Source: Salegentibacter tibetensis
Lineage (GTDB): Bacteria > Bacteroidota > Bacteroidia > Flavobacteriales > Flavobacteriaceae
NCBI RefSeq assembly: GCF_020164485.1
Contig: NZ_JAIQZA010000004.1
Span: 62,001 to 126,000 of the forward strand
Reading direction: 5' to 3'
DNA: 64,000 bases
The notes beneath the pieces are model-generated. The model did not search any database. It saw only the letters and a list, made by a program, of their open reading frames with translations, and had not been told where the DNA came from. How positions within the stretch are numbered: position 1 is the stretch's first letter; each line of letters begins with the position of its first letter. Positions 18,901 through 25,932 of this stretch are shown piece after piece. The position numbers and the translations under genes are program-made.

Positions 18901-19854
18901 AAAGTTCTTTCTGTAAATTGGCCAGACGAGAAACTTTCCTGCCGTCAATGGGAAGATGAAATCGAGGTTTTTATACTTGAACATTTAGAGCATGATGTAA
19001 AATCTTTTGATTCAAACCGAATAAAATTGCGACTCATTTGTCACCTGATAGCCAAAAAGAAACGGTTAATTCTTACTTCTGAAATTTATCCCAGCCAGAT
19101 TTTGGCTTTTTATCAGGATCAGCTAGAAATCCAGGAGAGCAAAAATGCTGAATTGACAAGCGATTTTTTCTCCTGGCGAAATATCCTGAGCGCTTTCCCT
19201 CAGGTTTTAATAGGAATTACTGATGCAAAAGATAAGGTGCTTAAAAAACTAAACAGTGATTTATCTTCCAATACAAAAGATTGGAGAGTGAAAAGATTAA
19301 TAGCCCAGGAATTAGGTTATAGTAATTTTCTGCCCACTCTGGCTCCTGTAATTTTTGCAAAGACTAAGTTTTTAAATCCTGATTCTCATATTGATTACCA
19401 GCGTATGATAGTGCATATTCAAAATCTTAGCTACGGCTATTATACAGATATTTGGAATTCCATGCCCAGCCGGGAACGTTATATGGTTTATGATCTTGCA
19501 AAAGATGGTTTTTTAAATATTAAAAACGGAAATTCTTTGTTCACTCTCATGAAAAAGGGCCTTATTATCTGGAGGGACAGACCGGTAATTTTTAATAACA
19601 GCTTTAGAAATTTTATTATTTCCTCGGTATCATCGTCAGAGGCATTGCATCTGGAAATAAAAAACAGGGGTCAGGGTTCCTGGGGTACTATTCGTATTGT
19701 AATTTATCTTGTCATTTTTACAATTATCGTATTCATATTACTTGGTGAACCAGATCTAATAAAAGATTTTGAAACGCTTATTGGTGCTTTGGGAGGTATT
19801 GGAGTATTAATACCCGTGATAAGTTCCGTTTTAGCTAAAAGTGGACAAAAGTAA
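15913..19854 (+). CDS. Giant multi-pass membrane sensor with cytoplasmic P-loop NTPase domain
   Basis: I do not know a named family for this 1313-residue protein. In order: a membrane helix (about 23-42); a small extracytoplasmic domain; two helices (about 202-228, 240-262); a larger extracytoplasmic domain (about 265-510) with NLAGRSYFKDYM as in dCache sensors; five to six helices (about 518-722); another extracytoplasmic domain (about 725-885); and a helix (about 889-910). A cytoplasmic NTPase-like domain follows, with Walker A GLPFSGKS near 953-960, a possible Walker B VFILEHLEHD near 1018, and RLILTSE near 1050 resembling sensor 1 of AAA/STAND proteins. Two C-terminal helices (1259-1308) end it. 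The plan suggests an envelope sensor that signals through an NTPase switch. It leads an operon with a lipoprotein and an FAD oxidase. Confidence 0.75.
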   Translation: MPVSSLLSAIRKPRLSNQKLFGLITFAILAIAALGASYYFYIQNNQSYLREYKLQTLDSYFEQVSKKLNNDFLRVHSLRNISESNSGENLPPVTIDPEKEKQILSKAGSTVLLKNDFDEFIIRVIYKEEPLKTSSSYSIPGNILLDSIYRTDPLNLGTVTNLDVMGEEYKLFARRYQYKDNVEIQMIGLIEGDHYKKLTRQLDPWIIALLATFLLVCLFGMPFLKMLFIAEDESLSRTDIIIAGFAVLIGSPLIFAVFLSMMSYLQDYYTTIPKQLYSIGSQIESKFEAENTEAVQRLKNLNLKPYDNQLSSNDSIQFFEAEGEDVQLRKNFKYISKIDSSGQTIYHINFIREPPIDSVPRNLAGRSYFKDYMASKGMWSTIQGVKYVMRPVVSIEDASEEAVYMMQDTTSDGGYYKVGSSQLSSVHNTVLPFGYEFAIIDEDGEVWFHSEPSKATLENFFILSRDNNDLKAAILGRVAATGRFDYHGQRKRYQSFPIAGTDLSVVAFYDVALLRLKISEALSITSIAIFWAFLFSALICLLTVILRNPRKGLYQYQDFLFDFLLPKKRNHKKYILLSVTFISFLLLMILITQIINFPPSSAFIASLLFIIWSYAMVYYSLHPDHHSRGFSFSIRDLFLFSAIVFLNLLLWNEGSQNIRLFLLAVFVQILCLVFFIKPFWKSKRRSIVKRISFLKKKLRFPYQYWYAIFLFSWLLISSVLPTFIFYTKAEKLEEMIWIKTSQFYMTRNFLEKEKDLKTNLPPINDKEEEFHALYRHHLLNGLYLNNKDRLYKAARGEDDLYEPNRFRQLLWSSRPIYNEKIRPYQAMVYKRAYDGSWQSAEKIGGINFQIPDLSEQDSVVFSEHFSDSLAERSIGNYSSFEEIQKYLSILTWVGCGIIISILFALILFYLDRFFGFRFRELKPNDFDTDRDYLLRFTDVLQRPDTNHGILLIGLPFSGKSRFAGEIVEKSEYNKFVTLSFLQLDKLKPDTSIEDCYKVLSVNWPDEKLSCRQWEDEIEVFILEHLEHDVKSFDSNRIKLRLICHLIAKKKRLILTSEIYPSQILAFYQDQLEIQESKNAELTSDFFSWRNILSAFPQVLIGITDAKDKVLKKLNSDLSSNTKDWRVKRLIAQELGYSNFLPTLAPVIFAKTKFLNPDSHIDYQRMIVHIQNLSYGYYTDIWNSMPSRERYMVYDLAKDGFLNIKNGNSLFTLMKKGLIIWRDRPVIFNNSFRNFIISSVSSSEALHLEIKNRGQGSWGTIRIVIYLVIFTIIVFILLGEPDLIKDFETLIGALGGIGVLIPVISSVLAKSGQK

Positions 19855-19870
19855 TCTTAATTATAATGAT

Positions 19871-20230
19871 ATGAGAACAGTAAAAATCTTTCTTGTTGCA
19901 ATCGCCCTGAGTTTTACCACACTCAGTACTTCCTGTGTAAGTACCCGTGTGGAAGCAAGTCCCTATCAGGATACTTTTGAAAATCTGGAATGTCAATCCC
20001 AGTCCAGCTGGAGTTACTGGTGGGGCCTGAAACAGAAAAGAATTGATGTAAACCCCGGAACAGAGGGAGTTATCTGCCCCTGTGCCGAAAGCTCCTTATC
20101 CTGGGTGGGTGTGAAATCGTCCTTAACAGATTTGCTGTTAAGCCTGGCCACAGTAGGAATAGTAAACCACAGGACCGTCACCTATGGCTGCTCCAGACCT
20201 TCAAACGGGGAAGTTGATCTTGATAATTAA
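19871..20230 (+). CDS. Small lipoprotein
   Basis: The start at 19871 gives a lipoprotein signal (MRTVKIFLVAIALSFTTLSTSC, Cys22). An upstream in-frame ATG at 19841 overlaps the preceding gene and would spoil the signal. The mature part of about 97 residues contains paired cysteines (…GVICPCAESS…YGCSRP) and a hydrophobic stretch (DLLLSLATVGIVNHRTVTYGC). That layout loosely recalls Bor/Iss-type lipoproteins, but the similarity is weak. It starts 16 bases after the membrane sensor gene and 11 bases before the oxidase gene, so cotranscription is likely. Confidence 0.75.
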   Translation: MRTVKIFLVAIALSFTTLSTSCVSTRVEASPYQDTFENLECQSQSSWSYWWGLKQKRIDVNPGTEGVICPCAESSLSWVGVKSSLTDLLLSLATVGIVNHRTVTYGCSRPSNGEVDLDN

Positions 20231-20241
20231 AAACAAATGCT

Positions 20242-21819
20242 ATGTTACCAAAAGGCATCGTTTCTTTACCTATTGAAAAATGGACAAATAAGCACCAAAA
20301 TTTCACACATCCTCTTGTGAAAAATGCATCATTTAAGCTCTACAACCCGCCCGGGGAGAATTACAGGGAACGTTATTTAAGTACGACCAGAAATTTCCAG
20401 TGGTTAATAAAGCATGCTGAGGAGAACAACTTAAAGCTTCGTGCAATGGGTAGTGGATGGTCTTTCTCAAAAGTGGGGGTTACCCAGGGCGGGATAGTTG
20501 ATACAGCCGCTCTTAATTTTTCTTTTCCACTTAAAGAAAGGTATGTGAATTCTCAATATGCAGGTGCTATAGATGACTTATATTTCCTGCAATGCGGCAC
20601 AATAATTCATGAAATTACCAGGAGGTTGGCGGCTAAAAAACCTCCCCGATCCATTAAAGCTTCAGGAGCCAGCAATGGACAAACCATAGCAGGAGCCTTT
20701 TCTACAGGTACACATGGAGCGGCCATTAGGGTAGGCGCCGTACAGGATACGGTAGTGGGTCTGCATATAATTACGGGAGCTAACCGGCATGTATGGCTTG
20801 AAAGAGCCTCTCATCCTGTTGCTTCAAGGGAGTTTGTGGAATGGCTGGGAGCCGAATTTATCCGGGATGATGCTATTTTTAATTCGGCCCTGGTAAGTTT
20901 TGGCAGCTTTGGGTTTATTCACGGGGTAATGATAGAAACTGAACCTATTTTTTTACTGGAAGAGCACAAAATAGGAAATATACCCTACGGCAATTCTTTA
21001 AAAAAGGCGATGCGCCATCTTGACTTTTCCGATTTGCCTATAGAAGACTTTACAACAAGCAAGGAATTATATCATTTTGAAGTACTATTTAACCTGCACG
21101 ATTTTGAACCCGGTAATGCAGATAAAGGGGCATATATCAAATGTATCTATAAAAAGCCCTATTTATTGCCTTACCAGAGGCCCCAACGCAGTAATGATTT
21201 TACATATGGGGACGATTTGCTGGGAATAATTTCCACCCTACTTGATAGATTGGGTTCAGGTTCCCGCCTTCTAATACCTGTGATGGTTAATACCTTGTTT
21301 AAAATGGCTTTTAGCCCGGAACCTCCCAAAACAGCAACTTTGGGAGACTTATTTGATTACACCAAATTCAGGGGGAAAATTGCCAGTGCGGCTATTGGGA
21401 TTGATAGTAAGGACTCCCCTGAGGTAGTTGAGCTTATTATAGATATTAATAAGAAATACCCTTTTCCCGGAGGCCTTGCATTACGTTACGTAAAAGGTAC
21501 AAAAGCAAAATTGGGATTTACAAAATTCCCAATCACTTGTGTACTGGAGATGGACGGCGTAGATGGAGAAAGCGCCAAGGTCTTTTTTACGGCGGTATGG
21601 GCTAAACTGGAGGAGTTAAAGTTTGCCTATACTTTACATTGGGGTAAGATCAATTTTATTCTCAACAAAGAAAGAGTTCTCAATATGTATGGTAAAGAAG
21701 CTATGGATACCTGGATTAGGAGCAGGAATATGCTTCTTTCTGCTCCTGCTTTAGAGATCTTTGATAGTGAATTTATTGCAAAATGTGGTTTGAATAAAAT
21801 ACAGAATTTGGAGGATTAA
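20242..21819 (+). CDS. FAD-binding oxidoreductase of the VAO/aldonolactone-oxidase type
   Basis: This 525-residue cytoplasmic protein has a PCMH-type FAD-binding domain: LRAMGSGWSFSKVG at about 68-81, GGIVDTAALN, GTIIHEITRRL, GASNGQTIAGAFSTGTHGAA near 145-165. The C-terminal part ends with a substrate domain containing HWGKINF, as in L-gulonolactone, arabinonolactone and alditol oxidases. These enzymes oxidise sugar alcohols or lactones and pass electrons to O2, giving H2O2, or to another acceptor. The usual covalent-FAD His in GxGHSF/W is Trp here, so FAD is probably not His-linked. It is the last gene of the operon with the membrane sensor, and its role there is not obvious. Confidence 0.85.
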   Translation: MLPKGIVSLPIEKWTNKHQNFTHPLVKNASFKLYNPPGENYRERYLSTTRNFQWLIKHAEENNLKLRAMGSGWSFSKVGVTQGGIVDTAALNFSFPLKERYVNSQYAGAIDDLYFLQCGTIIHEITRRLAAKKPPRSIKASGASNGQTIAGAFSTGTHGAAIRVGAVQDTVVGLHIITGANRHVWLERASHPVASREFVEWLGAEFIRDDAIFNSALVSFGSFGFIHGVMIETEPIFLLEEHKIGNIPYGNSLKKAMRHLDFSDLPIEDFTTSKELYHFEVLFNLHDFEPGNADKGAYIKCIYKKPYLLPYQRPQRSNDFTYGDDLLGIISTLLDRLGSGSRLLIPVMVNTLFKMAFSPEPPKTATLGDLFDYTKFRGKIASAAIGIDSKDSPEVVELIIDINKKYPFPGGLALRYVKGTKAKLGFTKFPITCVLEMDGVDGESAKVFFTAVWAKLEELKFAYTLHWGKINFILNKERVLNMYGKEAMDTWIRSRNMLLSAPALEIFDSEFIAKCGLNKIQNLED

Positions 21820-21846
21820 CTGAAAGCCATCTAGTAACTTCGAGGA

Positions 21847-23289
21847 TTAATAATTCCAGGAAATTCCCAGCCTCGCGGCCCGCTCTGCCATTTCATCTTC
21901 CCAGGCACCTCCCCAGGAACTCCGTTGTCTACCCGCATTATTTACCGGTTGATTTGCACCCGACAAATTACTCATGCTTATACCGGCTAAATGAGTTAAA
22001 ATAGCATTCCAGTCAATACTTGAAATCCTTTCTGTAAGGATTTGATCCAGCGAAATTATTTCTTCGCGCTCCAGGTTTTGCAGCAGAAATTGCAGGTATG
22101 GATTTAAGTCCATATTAATAAGCAATACTCCAAACTTCGAATAGTAGATATGGTTAATTTGTTGAAGAGCAGAGAAACAAAGGTAACTGTCATCTACCCA
22201 ACCAACCGGTCCCAGGCTGTCATCCCGGATATCATTTGCTTCAAAATAGTAGGAAGTAACATAATCCAGTACCGGAAGAAAATGTGGCATTAAGCCTTCC
22301 TGTTCTGCAAATACACAGGCTTGATTTAGCAGGTTGAGGCCATCTGCAGTTACATTTATAATGTTCTGGATAAGTTCTGTTCTTTCAATATCTGTTAAGT
22401 CGGGCTGCTTTTCCCTTAAATAATTAATTGAAGCAGTCGCTGTATATTCTTTTTCGATGATGCTGTGAAAATTCAATCGCAGGTTTTCAAGACCTGAATA
22501 CTGGAATGGCTGCAGTAGAGAAGCCGGTATCAAATATTGAAAGGAACCTGTTTTTGTCTCAGTATCCTTTTTTGAAAAATAATCGTCCAGTTTTGGCTTT
22601 AAGATCTTAAAGGCTTCGGGGTCTGATTTTTCAAGCTTATACAGGCCGGAGATGAATTGATCTGTTAGTTCCTTGTTACCGGAATCCTTAAGCGCCTCTA
22701 CCTGGTTCATGATCCTGTTGATCCACGAACTGCGGTCTGCGTTCTGGTCTCTCACATTTCTATAATTTATTAGATATTTATTATACCCCTGCATTTTTCT
22801 AAGGATCTCGTTCTTTTCAGCAAAGCCATCTTTTACTTCTTTAGGTAATCTTTTATTTTCAACAGCCTGCAGCGAGGAATATAATTCCATGATACCAGTA
22901 TGATGGTTGCGAAATTCTATCCATAAAAGATTTTTCCCGGTAAGTTCCCGCAGTTTTTCCCCCAGGGCTTTTGAAGTGTCCCCTTTCTCATCAAATTGGA
23001 AATAGCAGGGAATTACAGATACCCCGTATTCTACAGCCCATTTAATTTCCTGTTGTACATTTTCGCTTTTAAGAGCATTTTCTGTCCATACAAGGATAAG
23101 AAAATCAGATTCTTTAATCCTGTGCTTCAGTTCCCCGTCAATATCCACTCCCGGATTCATATTTTCAAAATCTATCCAAACATGGGCACAATTTAGCCCC
23201 CTTAAACCGTCTGCAATAATCATGGTTTCTCTCTTGTCTTTCCAGGAATGACTTATTAAAACCTTCGGAATAAATTCTGATAGAGGCAT
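21847..23289 (-). CDS. TIR-domain protein
   Basis: This 480-residue protein has an N-terminal TIR-like domain (about 7-130): PKVLISHSWKDKRE (strand A and box 1), HVWIDFENMNPG (BB region), ESDFLILVWTENALKS, and VQQEIKWAVEYGVSVIPCYF. Glu81 in QQEIKWA is where the catalytic Glu of NAD-cleaving TIR proteins usually lies. The remaining 350 residues are helical and Leu-rich, contain ALKDSGNKELTDQFISGLYKLEKSDPEAF, and match nothing I recognise; they may be a sensor or oligomerization part. It is encoded convergent to the oxidase gene and divergent from the CHAT operon. Bacterial TIR proteins often deplete NAD during phage defence, but some only scaffold. Confidence 0.82.
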   Translation of the reverse strand: MPLSEFIPKVLISHSWKDKRETMIIADGLRGLNCAHVWIDFENMNPGVDIDGELKHRIKESDFLILVWTENALKSENVQQEIKWAVEYGVSVIPCYFQFDEKGDTSKALGEKLRELTGKNLLWIEFRNHHTGIMELYSSLQAVENKRLPKEVKDGFAEKNEILRKMQGYNKYLINYRNVRDQNADRSSWINRIMNQVEALKDSGNKELTDQFISGLYKLEKSDPEAFKILKPKLDDYFSKKDTETKTGSFQYLIPASLLQPFQYSGLENLRLNFHSIIEKEYTATASINYLREKQPDLTDIERTELIQNIINVTADGLNLLNQACVFAEQEGLMPHFLPVLDYVTSYYFEANDIRDDSLGPVGWVDDSYLCFSALQQINHIYYSKFGVLLINMDLNPYLQFLLQNLEREEIISLDQILTERISSIDWNAILTHLAGISMSNLSGANQPVNNAGRQRSSWGGAWEDEMAERAARLGISWNY

Positions 23290-23928
23290 AAGAATAATAT
23301 TTGAATAGAACCTTATAAAAATACTTAATTATATTGATTTTCAGGTAATTAAAATTTGGTTTTGGCTGAAGGATGCTCAATATAACTCAGAGAATATGGA
23401 AGATATTTTTTAGAAAAAACTTTCAGAAAAAAGCATAATTTCTGATGGATTTCAGCTTTAGAGAACCCGGATGATATGGTTTATTACATGAAAACTTTCA
23501 GTAAATATTACCAGGGGAATGAATTAAATCTTCCAGGATGTCGGCATTATTTGTTAAGGGTCTTATAAATGTCCCTGGCCATCCTATTATTTAAAATTGG
23601 TTGATTTGCAAGCCATTACAGCATCTTTTTTTTAATAAAAATCAAAGGAAATACTTAACAGGTGTTAATAATGTATTTGTTTTTTATATATTTATTATAA
23701 GAAAATCATTTTCAAGGTTTACTTTCCTGATCCCCAACATTCCTCCCCCGGAATGAGAAATGATAATTATTTTAAAATTACAGGCAGATCCCCATATTAA
23801 GTAAAGATAACAACAGATAATATCAACATTTTGAGCTTATAACAGTCTTCGTTAGAAGTAACATTTGGTTTAACACCGGGCTTGAATATCTGGTTTGGAT
23901 TAATAAGAGAAACTAACATTCAATCGAT
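23290..23928. promoter_or_regulatory. Divergent intergenic region between TIR gene and CHAT operon
   Basis: This 639-bp AT-rich gap has no recognisable gene. It must hold the promoters of both the TIR gene (minus) and the lipoprotein-CHAT operon (plus). Candidate boxes such as the ACATTTGG near 23863-23871 fit the TAnnTTTG consensus poorly, so no promoter is fixed. No inverted repeat stands out. Confidence 0.4.
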
Positions 23929-24618
23929 ATGAAAAATACAGGCGCAATAAAAAAAGGACAGTTAATAGCAGCCTTTATTTTTATTTTGGTTCTTTTCTCC
24001 TCTTGCGCAAGTATTCCGCGGGAGGCTCCACTCCTGTCTAGGGAACTGGGAATGCAGATCCAGGAACTGGAAAGTTCGCATCTTAATCTCGTGAAGCTAT
24101 ACTTTAACAAGGAACGCAGTCAGATAAAAAATTTTATAGATGAACAATGGCTGCCGGTCTATGCCGGCAATTTTTTCGAGAATGAGAACATAAGCAAGGT
24201 GTGGGAACAGGTTGTTGAATCCAATGATAAAAATGACCGGCTGGAATTTATTGTACGTACCTCACCGGTGCTGCAGCAGGAGGTTAATAACAAATACAGG
24301 GAATTAACTGAGCCGTTGGACAGGCTGGAAGCAGAGTTGATGCTGGCAATTCAAGATAAATACTCAAACCTTAAGAGTATAAACAACACGCTTACATCCT
24401 ATTTATTCTCTGCTACAGAAGTAGAGGAAAACAGGCAGAGATATCTGGATATTATTGGGGTGACAGATCAAAAGGTGAATTCTGCGATTAACAACCTGGA
24501 AGCATTTACATCAGATTTAACCACCAAAGCGACTAAGGTAGAGACAGATGTGGAGGAATTTGAAGAAAGATTTCAGAATTATAAAAACAAAATTGAAAGA
24601 CTACTCTCCAATTTTTAA
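23929..24618 (+). CDS. Coiled-coil lipoprotein, first gene of the CHAT operon
   Basis: This 229-residue protein has a lipoprotein signal (…LIAAFIFILVLFSSCASIP, Cys near residue 26). The mature part is almost wholly helical, with Glu/Lys/Leu heptads over about 40-100 and a second coiled coil at about 175-228 (EEFEERFQNYKNKIERLLSNF). No family is recognised. It would sit anchored in the inner leaflet of the outer membrane or in the inner membrane as a periplasmic rod. It lies 10 bases before the next gene, and its position suggests it is the envelope component of the operon. Confidence 0.72.
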   Translation: MKNTGAIKKGQLIAAFIFILVLFSSCASIPREAPLLSRELGMQIQELESSHLNLVKLYFNKERSQIKNFIDEQWLPVYAGNFFENENISKVWEQVVESNDKNDRLEFIVRTSPVLQQEVNNKYRELTEPLDRLEAELMLAIQDKYSNLKSINNTLTSYLFSATEVEENRQRYLDIIGVTDQKVNSAINNLEAFTSDLTTKATKVETDVEEFEERFQNYKNKIERLLSNF

Positions 24619-24628
24619 ATAGATAATT

Positions 24629-24925
24629 ATGGGAAAGACCTCTAAAATTGATTGGGATAAATTCAGCAGGGATGTAAAAGAAGCATCCGTGGAAGCTGCT
24701 GCTAAAACAGATAAGGATCTGGCGGTGGAAATGGCTTCCATTACGAGCCTTACTCAGGCAGAGATACTGGAAATTTTTCCTGAAAGAACTGATATGGAAG
24801 ATTTTTCTGAATTGATGAAAATTGTAAAGTCCGGTACCTCCAGAAATGAAAAGATCAATAAAATTGTGGCAAATTCTGAGCGTTTTGGAAATGTAATTAT
24901 CTCCCTGCTAGGAAAGGTGATATAG
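24629..24925 (+). CDS. Hypothetical 98-aa cytoplasmic protein
   Basis: This small helical, charged protein (MGKTSKIDWDKFSRDVKEAS…) has no signal peptide or membrane helix and matches no family I know. It is tightly coupled to the lipoprotein gene (10-base gap) and precedes the DUF5995 gene by 122 bases. Its size, acidity and position would fit an adaptor or inhibitor of a larger partner in the operon, but nothing in the sequence proves this. Confidence 0.65.
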   Translation: MGKTSKIDWDKFSRDVKEASVEAAAKTDKDLAVEMASITSLTQAEILEIFPERTDMEDFSELMKIVKSGTSRNEKINKIVANSERFGNVIISLLGKVI

Positions 24926-25047
24926 TTTATAGCAATAAATATCAAAACTAAAACTTAGTCTGATTCCTATGGGGTTAAAATTTATTTTCAGAAAAGAATG
25001 AAAATATTGAAGAACTTCTCCTGTAGCAAATTATAAAATATAACCCA

Positions 25048-25842
25048 ATGAAAGAGTTAAACAGTACAGACGACGTCCTTAAGGTACTGGATGATATCAT
25101 CCAGGTTTCTGAACGAACCAATGATCCCCGCGGGTATTTTGCGGTAATCTACAGGCGGGTAACCTGGAAAGTTAAAGAAGGGATTGAAACGGGGTATTTT
25201 GATGATACAGAAAGGATGGAGAAACTGGATATAATTTTTGCCAAAAGATATTTTGATGCCTATTATGAGTATGAAGCTAATGGCCGGGCCACCGCTTCCT
25301 GGGAATTAGCTTTTTTATATGCCCGCAAGTATTGGCCTGTAATTCTTCAGCATTTGCTTATTGGGATGAATGCCCATATTAATCTTGACCTTGGAATTGC
25401 TGCTGCAGAGGTTTCTAAAAAAAAGAATATTGAAGATTTAAGGGATGATTTTTACAGGATAAATTATATTCTGGCGAGTCTGGTAGATGAGGTGCAGGAT
25501 AACCTCTCAACCATCTGGAAGCCATTACGCCCGTTACTTAAAAAGACGGGAAAATATGATAACATGGTGGTGGATTTTAGTATGGAATTGGCCAGGGATG
25601 GTGCCTGGAGATTTGCAAAGGAACTGGCGGCTAAAAAAGAATCTGAAAAAGACGAATGTATTGCCTTACGTGACCAGACAATTGCAAAAAAGGCAAATTT
25701 GGTCACCAATCCCGGAATGCTTGGTAATATTTTGCTGGGTTTAGTCAGGCTGGGGGAGAAGGGGTCTGTTTCAGCCAAGTTGGAAAAACTGAAATATGTA
25801 AGTGACGAAAGATCCGTAAACCAGAGTGTCCTGTCTCCCTAA
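25048..25842 (+). CDS. DUF5995 family protein
   Basis: This 264-residue cytoplasmic, mostly helical protein carries the signature LQHLLIGMNAHINLDLGIAAAEV (about 108-130), which I associate with DUF5995. It also has a conserved-looking YRRVTWKVKEGIETGYFDD and ARKYWPVI upstream. His/Asp/Asn residues in NAHINLDL could bind a metal, but no activity is established. It lies 90 bases before the CHAT-hydrolase gene and in the same direction, so it may be a helper of that protein. Confidence 0.72.
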   Translation: MKELNSTDDVLKVLDDIIQVSERTNDPRGYFAVIYRRVTWKVKEGIETGYFDDTERMEKLDIIFAKRYFDAYYEYEANGRATASWELAFLYARKYWPVILQHLLIGMNAHINLDLGIAAAEVSKKKNIEDLRDDFYRINYILASLVDEVQDNLSTIWKPLRPLLKKTGKYDNMVVDFSMELARDGAWRFAKELAAKKESEKDECIALRDQTIAKKANLVTNPGMLGNILLGLVRLGEKGSVSAKLEKLKYVSDERSVNQSVLSP

Positions 25843-25932
25843 TCCAGATGTATTTATTTTTTATAGGTTAACTGCCCCTCCATAGTTTGTTAAGAAAATA
25901 AAGGATTATGTAAACTATCAATCATTTTTTCT

